Assembly: GCF_040105385.1 (NCBI RefSeq)
Contig: NZ_JBEDNQ010000001.1
Location: forward strand, 558,001 to 622,000
Length of the DNA stretch: 64,000 bases
DNA from: Pseudonocardia nematodicida
Lineage (GTDB): Bacteria; Actinomycetota; Actinomycetes; Mycobacteriales; Pseudonocardiaceae
Reading direction: 5' to 3'
Shown: piece by piece, positions 42,161-49,717 of the stretch
Layout of the letters: the number at the start of each line of letters is the position of its first letter
How positions within the stretch are numbered: position 1 is the first letter of the stretch
Program-made: the position numbers and the translations under genes
The notes under the pieces: model-generated
Databases searched by the model: none
What the model was told of the DNA's origin: nothing
What the model saw: only the letters and a program-made list of their open reading frames with translations

Positions 42161-42499
42161 CGACAAGAATTCCAATCGACAGTGATTCGGACAGGTCGAA
42201 TACGGGCCGGTGGGTGCCGGCCCGACGCTGTGACCAGGGGTGACTCGGCGGGTTCCGGCCCCCTCGGCTCGATCGGAACGCTAACGCAGAGGCGCCGAAA
42301 AGGGAAGCTTTCGCCTTGCGAACTGTCTGAATTGTTTCCCGGCAGGTCATCCGACCAGGGACTTTGCTGCTGATCGTCGACCGCCGCCGGACAACCGTTC
42401 GCGGGGCGAACCGTTGCTCGCCACGGTCCGGACGGTAGGCTCCCGGGTCCGCCGGCCCGGCGCGACAATGGCACGACGACGTCAGGGTGGACAAGCACG
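42161..42499. promoter_or_regulatory. Divergent promoter region, aroQ-led operon / MarR gene
   Basis: This 339-base non-coding stretch is AT-richer than the genome. CAGTGATTCGGACAG (42180-42194), just upstream of the aroQ start, recurs inverted as CTGTCTGAATTG (42322-42333) with two mismatches over 12 bases. These are candidate regulator sites, possibly for the adjacent MarR protein. No riboswitch fold or terminator is apparent. Confidence 0.4.
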
Positions 42500-42991
42500 A
42501 TGCAGCGAGCCGCGACCACGCCCGCACACCTGACACGGCTGCAGATGGTCTTCGGCTGGCTCGGCCGGGTGCTCCGCCAGCAGCCCTACGAGGACTTCAC
42601 CTTCCCCGTCATCTCGCTGCTGTTCCGCATCGAGCGGATGGGACGGGCGACCTCCGGCGAGCTGGCGGTCGGCGAGGGGGTCAAGCCCTCGACGCTGACC
42701 CGGACGCTGGACTCGCTGCAGGACCGCGGCCTGATCGACCGGGAACGGGAGCCCTCGGACCGGCGGCTCACCCGGGTACAGCTGACCGACGCCGGCCACG
42801 AGACCGGCGCGCGCATACGCCACCACCGCAACGCGTGGCTCTCGGACCGCCTGGCCCTGCTCAGCGAGTCCGACCAGGAGCTGATCTGGCAGGCGCTGCC
42901 CGCACTGGAGCGGCTCGCCGACGTGGTGCCGGACCAGCCGCAGGCGACCGACCGGGTCAGCGCCCAGGAACGGCAGCGGGGGACCGACTAG
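42500..42991 (+). CDS. MarR-family transcriptional regulator, 163 aa
   Basis: Winged-helix MarR protein: the recognition region SGELAVGEGVKPSTLTRTLDSLQDRGLIDRE and wing PSDRRLTRVQLTDAG are clear. Flanking helices give the dimer. It is divergent from the aroQ-led importer operon across a 339-base intergenic region and is the likely regulator of it. MarR proteins often sense phenolic or aromatic acids, which would fit a quinate/dehydroshikimate route ending in protocatechuate; this is inference. Its TAG stop shares the palindromic CTAG (42988-42991) with the stop of convergent cobM, so the two genes overlap by four bases. Confidence 0.88.
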   Translation: MQRAATTPAHLTRLQMVFGWLGRVLRQQPYEDFTFPVISLLFRIERMGRATSGELAVGEGVKPSTLTRTLDSLQDRGLIDREREPSDRRLTRVQLTDAGHETGARIRHHRNAWLSDRLALLSESDQELIWQALPALERLADVVPDQPQATDRVSAQERQRGTD

Positions 42992-43761
42992 CTACTCCCC
43001 CTCCTCGAGTGGGATCCCGGGGTGCGGCAGCGGGCCGCGGAGTAGAGGTGCGAGTCCGGGAAGTGCTGCGCCGCCAGCGCCTCCCCCACGATGATCACTG
43101 CGGTGCGTTCGATCCCGGCCTCGCGCACCGCCTTCGGCAGGCCGTCGAGTGGACCCCGCAGGACGATCTCGTGCGCCCGCGACGCGTGCGCGACGACCGC
43201 GGCCGGACAGTCGCCGCCGTAGGCGGGGGCGAGCGCGTCGACGACCTCGTCGATCCGGTGCACGGCCAAGTGCAGCACGACGGTGCCGCCGGCCTTCCCG
43301 AGCGCGGCCAGCCCCTCGTCGTCGGGCATGGGGGTGGCGCGGGCGGCGATCCGGGTCAGCGTGACGGTCTGTGCCACGGTCGGGACGGTCAGCTCCCGGC
43401 CGAGTGCGGCGGCCGCGGCGGCGTAGGCGGGGACGCCGGGGCAGACGTCGTAGGGGACGCCCTCGGCCTCCAGCCGGCGGATCTGCTCGGCCAGCGCGGA
43501 GAACACCGACGGGTCGCCGGAGGCGAGCCGGGCGACGTCGAGTCCGTGCCGGTGCGCGCGCACCATCTCGGTGACGATCTCGTCGAGGGTCATCAGCGCG
43601 GTGTCGATCGTGCGCGCGCCGGGCGGGCAGAGCTCCAGCATCTCCGGCGGGACCAGGCTGCCGGCGTAGAGGCACACCGGGGAGGCGGCGATCAGGTCCC
43701 GGGCCCGCAGGGTCAACAGGTCGACCGCGCCCGGTCCTGCTCCGATGAAGTGCACCGTCAC
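42988..43761 (-). CDS. cobM: Precorrin-4 C11-methyltransferase, 257 aa
   Basis: Tetrapyrrole (corrin/porphyrin) methyltransferase that methylates C-11 of precorrin-4 with SAM. The start TVHFIGAGPGAVDLLTLRA holds the glycine-rich loop, and CLYAGSLVPPEMLELCPPGA and LASGDPSVFSALAEQIRRL are CobM/CbiF hallmarks; PYDVCPGVPAYAAAAAALGRELT follows with the SAM-site residues. GTG 43761 overlaps the stop of cobL (GTGA), so it is translated with it. It is last of the cobL-cobM pair downstream of bluB-cobT. Its stop codon overlaps that of the MarR gene. Confidence 0.93.
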   Translation of the reverse strand: MTVHFIGAGPGAVDLLTLRARDLIAASPVCLYAGSLVPPEMLELCPPGARTIDTALMTLDEIVTEMVRAHRHGLDVARLASGDPSVFSALAEQIRRLEAEGVPYDVCPGVPAYAAAAAALGRELTVPTVAQTVTLTRIAARATPMPDDEGLAALGKAGGTVVLHLAVHRIDEVVDALAPAYGGDCPAAVVAHASRAHEIVLRGPLDGLPKAVREAGIERTAVIIVGEALAAQHFPDSHLYSAARCRTPGSHSRRGSS

Positions 43762-44975
43762 GGTTCGTCCCTCCGCATGTGGCTCCAGATCGTCACCGGC
43801 ATCGCTGGGCGCCAGCCGTGGAATCCGCCGACCGGTTCGGCCCGGGCCACCTGGACCCGGACCAGGTCTCCCCCGTGCGCGGCGTGCGCGGCGGCCAGCG
43901 CGGCCTCGGTCTGCACGGTGACGGCGTTGGCGACCAGGCGCCCGCCCGGGCGCAGCGCGGACAGGCAGGCGTCGAGCACGCCGTCGCGGGTCAGGCCGCC
44001 GCCGACGAACACGGCGTCCGGTGCGGGCAGCCCGTCGAGGGCCTCCGGGGCGCGGCCGGTGACGACCCGCAGGCCGGGCACGCCGAGCTTGGAGGCGTTG
44101 CGCGCGATCCGCTCCGCGCGCTCCGGCCGGGGTTCGACGGCGACCGCGCCACACCCCGGGTGCGCGCGCATCCACTCGATCCCGATCGAGCCGGATCCGG
44201 CGCCGACGTCCCACAGCAGCTCGCCGGGCCGCGGCGCGAGGTGGGCGAGGGTGACGGCGCGGACCTCGCGCTTGGTGAGCTGGCCGTCGTGGTCGTAGGC
44301 GTCGTCGGGCAGGCCGGGGGTCTCGCCGTGCGGGACGAGCCCGGCGTCGGGCACGCACTCGATCGCGACGACGTTGAGCGGGTCGGCGTCGGCCGGGGGT
44401 GCGGCGGCGGTGCCGGGGCGGATCCGTTCGTCGTCCGCGCCGAGTCGTTCCAGGACGGTGAGCGCGGACCCGCCCCATCCGCCGCCGGAGAGCAGGCCGG
44501 CGATCTCGGCGGGGCTGCCGGACCCGGCGGAGAGCACCAGGAGCCGTGCCCCGGGCGCGAGCGCGCGCCGGATCCGGTCGAGCGGGCGCCCGACGACACT
44601 GTGGACGGTCACGTTCTCCGACGCCCAGCCCAGCCGGGCACACGCCAGCGCCACCGACGACGGGTGCGCCAGCACGCGCAGCCGTTCCGGCCCGGCGATC
44701 CGGGCCAGCGTGGCGCCGATGCCGAAGAACATCGGGTCCCCGGAGGCCAGCACGGCGACCCGGTGCCCGGCGAGCTCGTCGAGCAACCCGGGCAGGGCCC
44801 GGACCAGCGGCGACGGCCATGCCCGCCGCTCCCCGGCGAGATCGCCGGGCACCAGGTCGAGCTGACGCGGCCCGCCGAGGAGCACCTCCGCCTCACGCAG
44901 CGCGTCCCGCGACGCCTCGGGCAGCCCGCGCCAGCCGTCCGCCCCGATGCCGACGACGGTGATCAGATCATCCAT
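43758..44975 (-). CDS. cobL: Precorrin-6Y C5,15-methyltransferase (decarboxylating), CbiE-CbiT fusion, 405 aa
   Basis: Two-domain enzyme. The N-terminal CbiE tetrapyrrole methylase (LITVVGIGADGWRGL; VLASGDPMFFGIGATLAR, about 1-200) methylates C-5. The C-terminal CbiT Rossmann methyltransferase (KREVRAVTLAHLAPRPGELLWDVGAGSGSIGIEWMR split by motif I, about 235-405) methylates C-15 with decarboxylation. The length corresponds to the fused CobL of the aerobic-style nomenclature. The start ATG overlaps the bluB-cobT stop by eight bases and its own stop overlaps cobM, so the three genes form one coupled unit. Confidence 0.93.
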   Translation of the reverse strand: MDDLITVVGIGADGWRGLPEASRDALREAEVLLGGPRQLDLVPGDLAGERRAWPSPLVRALPGLLDELAGHRVAVLASGDPMFFGIGATLARIAGPERLRVLAHPSSVALACARLGWASENVTVHSVVGRPLDRIRRALAPGARLLVLSAGSGSPAEIAGLLSGGGWGGSALTVLERLGADDERIRPGTAAAPPADADPLNVVAIECVPDAGLVPHGETPGLPDDAYDHDGQLTKREVRAVTLAHLAPRPGELLWDVGAGSGSIGIEWMRAHPGCGAVAVEPRPERAERIARNASKLGVPGLRVVTGRAPEALDGLPAPDAVFVGGGLTRDGVLDACLSALRPGGRLVANAVTVQTEAALAAAHAAHGGDLVRVQVARAEPVGGFHGWRPAMPVTIWSHMRRDEP

Positions 44976-46689
44976 CGCCGGTCTTCTCGGTCACGCCCGC
45001 ACTGTCGAACGTGGCGACGTCGGCCATCGCCCGCGCCGCGCCCTGCAGCACCGGCAGCGCGAGCAACGCGCCGGTCCCCTCCCCGAGCCGCATGTCCAGC
45101 TCCAGCAGCGGGGTCAGGCCGAGGTGGGCCAGCGCGGCCGACCCGCCGGGCTCGGCGGACCGGTGCCCGGCCAGGCAGAAGTCCACACAGGACGGTGAGA
45201 ACGCGGCGGCCACCAGCGCCGCGGCCCCCGCGCTGACCCCGTCGAGCAGCACCGGGACGCGCTGCGCGGCGGCGCCGAGCACCAGCCCGGCCAGGCCGGC
45301 GTGCTCCAGCCCGCCGACCGCGGCCAGCACCCCGAGCGGGTCGGCCGGGTCGGGGCGGTGGCGCTCCAGCGCGGCCCGGACGACGCCGGTCTTCCGGGCC
45401 AGGGTGTCGTCGTCGATGCCGGTGCCGCGACCGGTGACGCTTTCCGGGTCGGCACCGGTGAAGGCGCAGATCAGCGCGGCCGCGGCGGTGGTGTTGGCGA
45501 TGCCCATGTCGCCGGTGAGCAGGCACCGGTTGCCCGCGGCGACCAGGTCACGGGCGACCTCGATGCCGTGCTCGAGTGCGGTCCGGGCCTGATCGCGGGT
45601 CATCGCGGGGGCGCGGGTCAGGTCCGCGGTGCCGTGGGCGACCTTGCGCGGCAGCAGCCCGGGCACCGGGTCGAGGTCGGCGGCCACCCCGACGTCGACG
45701 ACCTGCACCTCGGCCCCGATCTGGCGCGCCAGCGCGTTGACCACGGCGCCACCGGCGAGGAAGTTGGCCACCATCTGCGCGGTGACCTCCTGCGGCCACG
45801 GCGTGACCCCGCGGGCGTGCACCCCGTGGTCGCCCGCGAACACCGCGACGGCAGCGGGCGCCGGGATCGGCGGGACCGCCTCGCCGGCGATCCCGGCCAG
45901 GGTGACCGCGACGTCCTCGACCCGGCCGAGCGCGCCGTGCGGCATGGTCATCCGGTCCAGCCGGTCACGCGCCGCGGCCCGGGCCGTGTCGTCGGCCGGG
46001 GTGATCGCGTCCACGGTGGACTCCAGCAGCGCGGCCGGCGGAGCCCCGGGCAGCCCGCGGGCGCCCCAGCTCTCCTGGTGCACCGCCCAGTCCAGCGGAC
46101 GGCGGCGCGCCCAGCCGTGCTCCTCCAGCTCCGGCCGGTCGGGGAACCCGTCCACGTGCCCGACGCACAGGTACGCGACGACCTCGAGGTGCGCGGGCAG
46201 GCCGAGCAGCTCGCGCAGGGCGGCCAGCCCGTCGTCGTCGAAGAAGCTCACCCAGCCGACGCCCAGGCCCTCGGCGCGGGCGGCCAGCCAGAGGTTCTGC
46301 ACGGCGAGCGCCGCCGAGTAGCTGCCCATCTCCGGACGCCCGTAGCGGCCCAGCGTGTGCCGGCCGCCGCGGGTCGGGTCGGCGGTGACGACGAGGTTCA
46401 GCGGGGTCTCCCGGATCGCCTCGATCCGGATCGCGCGCAGTGCCTCGGCCCGGGCAGCGGGCAGCGAGGCCGCGTAGCGCTCGCGGTGCCCGGTCACCAG
46501 CGCGTGCACCCGCTCGCGGGTCGCCGGGTCGCGCACGAGCACGAAGTCCCAGGGCTGGGAGAACCCGACGCTCGGCGCGGCGTGCGCCGCCTCGAGCACC
46601 CGGGTGAGCACCTCGTCGTCGACCGGGTCGGGACGGAACCCGGTGCGGACGTCCCGGCGCCCGTGCAGCACCTCGTAGAACCCGTGCAC
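44968..46689 (-). CDS. bluB-cobT: BluB-CobT fusion: dimethylbenzimidazole synthase / DMB phosphoribosyltransferase, 573 aa
   Basis: The N-terminal about 200 residues are BluB, the FMN-consuming nitroreductase-fold enzyme that makes 5,6-dimethylbenzimidazole (YEVLHGRRDVRTGFRPD; AAPSVGFSQPWDFVLVRD; GLGVGWVSFFD). After a linker at about 205-220 comes CobT, which attaches the base to ribose phosphate (MPHGALGRVEDVAVTLAGI; VFAGDHGVHARGVTPWP; TGDMGIANTT; catalytic Glu in RLGEGTGALLAL). Fusion puts base synthesis and activation on one chain, so the lower ligand can be channelled. GTG start. No cobalamin riboswitch fits in the 126 bases before it. Confidence 0.93.
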   Translation of the reverse strand: MHGFYEVLHGRRDVRTGFRPDPVDDEVLTRVLEAAHAAPSVGFSQPWDFVLVRDPATRERVHALVTGHRERYAASLPAARAEALRAIRIEAIRETPLNLVVTADPTRGGRHTLGRYGRPEMGSYSAALAVQNLWLAARAEGLGVGWVSFFDDDGLAALRELLGLPAHLEVVAYLCVGHVDGFPDRPELEEHGWARRRPLDWAVHQESWGARGLPGAPPAALLESTVDAITPADDTARAAARDRLDRMTMPHGALGRVEDVAVTLAGIAGEAVPPIPAPAAVAVFAGDHGVHARGVTPWPQEVTAQMVANFLAGGAVVNALARQIGAEVQVVDVGVAADLDPVPGLLPRKVAHGTADLTRAPAMTRDQARTALEHGIEVARDLVAAGNRCLLTGDMGIANTTAAAALICAFTGADPESVTGRGTGIDDDTLARKTGVVRAALERHRPDPADPLGVLAAVGGLEHAGLAGLVLGAAAQRVPVLLDGVSAGAAALVAAAFSPSCVDFCLAGHRSAEPGGSAALAHLGLTPLLELDMRLGEGTGALLALPVLQGAARAMADVATFDSAGVTEKTGDG

Positions 46690-46815
46690 CCGTCCTGCCC
46701 TCGCATCGGCCTGGTCGCCGCGGTGGCGGCGAACGAGCCGACCACACGCCTCCGGGGGCGGTCAACTCCGACCCGGGGCGGTGGTCGGGTGGGTCACAGC
46801 AGGATACTGGGCGGT

Positions 46816-47190
46816 GTGTCCCGGAACTGCCCCTGCGGCCGATCCCGCCCGCTCGACGCCTGCTGCGGCCCGGTGCTCGACGGGCGCCCGGCCGGCACCG
46901 CCGAGGACCTGATGCGCAGCCGCTACACCGCCTTCGTCCTGGGCGACACCGCGCACCTGCTGGCGTCCTGGCACCCGTCGACCCGGCCGCCGCGGCTGCG
47001 CCTGGAACCGGGCTCGGTCTGGACCGGACTGGAGATCCTCGACCGGGCCGGTGGTGCGATGTTCGACCGGGAGGGGGTCGTCGAGTTCCGGGCGCACCGG
47101 ACCGACGGGGAGCTGCACGAGCGCAGCCGGTTCGTCCGGGACGAGGGCCGCTGGTTCTACGTCGACGGCGACGTCGCGCCCACGCGCTGA
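46816..47190 (+). CDS. YchJ-family protein with SEC-C motif, 124 aa
   Basis: The N-terminus reads VSRNCPCGRSRPLDACCGP, a SEC-C zinc-binding motif (CxC...CC), followed by the YchJ core LMRSRYTAFVLGDTAHLLASWH and a DUF-type NTF2-like half ending EGRWFYVDGD. The arrangement and length match UPF0225/YchJ proteins; function is unknown, and metal-dependent protein binding is suggested by the SEC-C knuckle. The start is GTG 46816, placed so the motif sits at the very N-terminus; no strong ribosome site is visible. It is divergent from bluB-cobT. Confidence 0.8.
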   Translation: MSRNCPCGRSRPLDACCGPVLDGRPAGTAEDLMRSRYTAFVLGDTAHLLASWHPSTRPPRLRLEPGSVWTGLEILDRAGGAMFDREGVVEFRAHRTDGELHERSRFVRDEGRWFYVDGDVAPTR

Positions 47191-47229
47191 CACGGCCGTC
47201 GCCCGTGCGCGGGTGATCGCCGCAGCCCG

Positions 47230-47442
47230 TCAGTCGCAGGGCTCCCGCCCGAGCGAGGGCAGGAACTCCCCCACCAGGCGCCATCCCCGGATGCTCGGCT
47301 CCCAGTGCAGATCCTCGCCGGGCTGCGGGTCGACGCGCTCCAGGCGTGCCCACAGCTCCTCCTGCGCCTTGCCGGCCTCGCGCAGCACCCGGCCCACACC
47401 GGTGACCGCGCGGATGATCGTGCTCCGCATGTCGTCGGTCAT
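47230..47442 (-). CDS. Small conserved-looking hypothetical protein, 70 aa
   Basis: Begins MTDDMRSTIIRAVTGVGRVL and has a C-terminal WEPSIRGWRLVGEFLPSLG block. The pattern of an N-terminal amphipathic helix and a Trp-rich end resembles small actinobacterial hypothetical proteins, but I cannot name a family. Its ribosome site is weak. It converges with the YchJ gene over 39 bases. Codon usage has the strong third-position GC of neighbouring genes. A real gene is likely, a function cannot be given. Confidence 0.55.
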   Translation of the reverse strand: MTDDMRSTIIRAVTGVGRVLREAGKAQEELWARLERVDPQPGEDLHWEPSIRGWRLVGEFLPSLGREPCD

Positions 47443-47532
47443 GCAGGAATGATGCGGTGCGCAACGCTCGACGGGAACCGGCCGAAGCGACAGTCCCCCG
47501 CAACATCCCGCCGCGCCTTCCTCGACCCTCGC

Positions 47533-47588
47533 CGAGGGGTACACCAGGGTCGTTCAGGGGCCCGGGGACGACCCTGGTGTACCCCTCG
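47533..47588. repeat. Perfect 21-bp inverted repeat in a divergent intergenic region
   Basis: CGAGGGGTACACCAGGGTCGT (47533-47553; 21 bases, given here as its left arm from CGAGGGG to GTCGT) has an exact complement at 47568-47588, around a 14-base GC-rich loop. It sits upstream of both the minus-strand 70-aa gene and the plus-strand O-methyltransferase, not between convergent ends. It may be an operator, a terminator for an upstream transcript, or a mobile palindromic (REP-like) element. Confidence 0.75.
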
Positions 47589-47650
47589 ACAAGCGGGCGC
47601 CGCCCGGGCGGACGATTCCCCGGCCGGTCCGGCGGGAGCAGACTGTCGGC

Positions 47651-48235
47651 GTGGATCCGAAGGTGCACCGCGTGCTCGAGCGACTGCTCTCCGAAGCCGC
47701 GACGCACGACGCGGGCGAGCCCGACCGGCTCCGCCGCTGGCGGGTCCTCGAGCCCGACGCGGGCGCCTTCCTCTCCTTCCTGATCCGGCTCACCGGAGCC
47801 CGCGACGCGGTGGAGATCGGCACCTCGCAGGGCGCCTCCACCCTGGTGCTCGCCGACGCCCTGCGCGCCACGGGTGGGCGGCTGACCAGCGTCGACATCG
47901 ACCCCGGCGCCGGCGTGCACGCCCGCGCCCGGCTGACCGAAGCCGGGCTCGACGACGTCGTCGAGTTCCGTACCGCCGACGGCGGCGCCGACCTCGCCGC
48001 CCGGCCGGACGCGAGCCTCGACCTGCTGTTCCTCGACGCCGAACGGACCCAGTACGCGTCCTGGTGGCCGCACCCGGTCCGGGTGCTGCGCCCCGGCGGC
48101 CTGCTGGCCGTGGACAACGCGCACTCGCACGCCGGCGAGATCGACCCGCTGGCCTCGCTGCTCGGCGCGGAGCCGGGGGTGCACACCGTGACGGTGCCGG
48201 TCGGGAAGGGCGAGCTGCTCGCCACCCGTACCTGA
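47651..48235 (+). CDS. O-methyltransferase family protein, 194 aa
   Basis: Catechol-O-methyltransferase-like SAM enzyme. DAVEIGTSQGASTLVLADAL is motif I (about 55-74), LTSVDIDPG binds ribose, LDLLFLDAERTQYASWW contains the metal/catalytic Asp, and PGGLLAVDNAHSHAG is the second metal-site block. These acidic residues are where Mg2+ binds in the family. GTG start at 47651, 63 bases after a 21-bp inverted repeat. It stands alone. The acceptor (a catechol-like hydroxyl) is unknown. Confidence 0.85.
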   Translation: MDPKVHRVLERLLSEAATHDAGEPDRLRRWRVLEPDAGAFLSFLIRLTGARDAVEIGTSQGASTLVLADALRATGGRLTSVDIDPGAGVHARARLTEAGLDDVVEFRTADGGADLAARPDASLDLLFLDAERTQYASWWPHPVRVLRPGGLLAVDNAHSHAGEIDPLASLLGAEPGVHTVTVPVGKGELLATRT

Positions 48236-48253
48236 CCCCGGCACCCGGTCCAA

Positions 48254-48279
48254 GTTGCACAGCGCAACGATTGGCCGGA
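48254..48279. promoter_or_regulatory. Possible operator GTTGC-ACAGC-GCAAC before the sugar porter
   Basis: GTTGC and GCAAC (48254-48268) form a 5-bp inverted repeat with a five-base centre. Just after it, GCCGGA-CGA-TCCGGC forms another small palindrome before the ATG. The first resembles operators of dimeric regulators, possibly IclR type, but no regulator gene is adjacent. Confidence 0.3.
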
Positions 48280-48289
48280 CGATCCGGCG

Positions 48290-49696
48290 ATGGCAGCGTC
48301 GTCAGCGGGCTCGGCAGGATCGGTCAAGCGGCAGTCGCAGTGGGCGATCTGGTTCTTCGGCGCCCTCGGCGGGATCCTCTGGGGCTACGACACCGGCGTG
48401 ATCTCCGGGGCGATCCTCTACATCCCCGACGACATCCCGCTCACCCCGCTGGAGCAGGGCACCGTCGTGTCCGGCCTGCTGGTCGGCGCGATGCTCGGGG
48501 CAGGGATGTCCGGACGGCTGGCCGACACCCTGGGCCGGCGGATGCTGATCCTGCTCGGCGGGGTCGTGTTCGTGATCGGCACGCTCGGCGCCGCGCTCGC
48601 CACCACCGTGCTCCTGCTGGTGCTGTTCCGGTTCGTGATGGGCATCGGCGTCGGGATCGTGTCGGTGGTCGTGCCGATGTACCTGTCCGAGCTGGCACCG
48701 GCCCGGATCCGCGGGCGGCTGACCTCGCTGATGCAGCTGCTGGTGACCGTCGGGATCTTCGTCGCCTACCTCACCGACTTCGCGTTCGCCGACGCCCGGG
48801 CCTGGCGCTGGATGATCGGCCTCGGGGTGATCCCGGCCGTCGTGCTGGCGATCGGGATCTACACCCAGCCGGAGAGCCCGCGCTGGCTGGTCGCCCAGAA
48901 GCCCGACGGCGGGGAGGACGACGCCCGCAAGGTCCTCGAGCGGCTGCGCGGCGGCCGGGAGGCCGCCGCGGCCGAGCTCGGCGAGATCAAGGAGAGTGTG
49001 CGGGTCGAACGCGAGCGCTCGGAGAAGGTCGCCCTGGCGACGCTGTTCGGGCCGCGGCTGCGCCGACGGATCCTGATCGGGATGCTGCTGGTGTTCTTCC
49101 AGAACTTCGTCGGCATCAACACGATCATCTACTACGCCCCGACCCTGCTCACGAACGTCGGCTTCGGCGACACCGGCGCGATCGGGGCGAACGTCGGCAT
49201 CGGCGCGGTGAACATGCTGATGACGCTGCCCGGAATGTGGCTGATCGAGCGGGCCGGACGCCGTCCGCTGCTGCGCTGGGGCGCGGTCGGGATGTGCGTG
49301 GCGATGCTCGTGCTCGCGGTCGTCAACCTCGTCGGGCTGTCCCAGGGCCCGGTGCTGCTCGGGGTGACGCTGGCCGGGATCGTCGTCTACATCGCGTCGT
49401 TCTCGATCTCCTGGGGGCCGGTGCAGTGGGTGCTGCTGCCCGAGCTGTTCCCGCTGCGCGTCCGTGCCAGTGCGGTCGGGTTCTGCGTGACGTTCAACTG
49501 GCTGTTCAACATGACCGTCGCGCTGCTGTTCCCGAGCCTGCTGGCGATCTTCGGGGCGGGCTGGAACTTCCTGTTCTTCGCGGTGACGACGGCGCTGGCC
49601 TACCTCTACGCGACCCGCCTGCTGCCCGAGACCAAGGGCCGCACCCTGGAGGAGATCGAGCGCGACCTGACGACGCCCGTCACGGCCAAGCCCTGA
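48290..49696 (+). CDS. MFS sugar porter (proton:sugar symporter), 468 aa
   Basis: Twelve-helix sugar porter of the XylE/GalP family. Hallmarks: GGILWGYDTGVISGAIL in helix 1, GRLADTLGRRMLI (loop 2-3 GRxxDxxGRR), PESPRWL after helix 6, FFQNFVGINTIIYYAPTL in helix 7, ERAGRRPLL and LPETKGRTLEEIE at the C-terminus. The ATG at 48290 lies close to two palindromes and has no obvious ribosome site. It is monocistronic, followed by a convergent gene after 21 bases. Glucose, xylose or galactose uptake is likely; the exact sugar is not predictable. It could supply the zwf/edd/eda route. Confidence 0.92.
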   Translation: MAASSAGSAGSVKRQSQWAIWFFGALGGILWGYDTGVISGAILYIPDDIPLTPLEQGTVVSGLLVGAMLGAGMSGRLADTLGRRMLILLGGVVFVIGTLGAALATTVLLLVLFRFVMGIGVGIVSVVVPMYLSELAPARIRGRLTSLMQLLVTVGIFVAYLTDFAFADARAWRWMIGLGVIPAVVLAIGIYTQPESPRWLVAQKPDGGEDDARKVLERLRGGREAAAAELGEIKESVRVERERSEKVALATLFGPRLRRRILIGMLLVFFQNFVGINTIIYYAPTLLTNVGFGDTGAIGANVGIGAVNMLMTLPGMWLIERAGRRPLLRWGAVGMCVAMLVLAVVNLVGLSQGPVLLGVTLAGIVVYIASFSISWGPVQWVLLPELFPLRVRASAVGFCVTFNWLFNMTVALLFPSLLAIFGAGWNFLFFAVTTALAYLYATRLLPETKGRTLEEIERDLTTPVTAKP

Positions 49697-49717
49697 CGCG
49701 CCGGACAGCAGGCACGG

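Noticed and set aside
46690..46815. Cobalamin riboswitch before bluB-cobT
   Set aside because: The 126-base gap is too short and lacks the B12-box and stem pattern.
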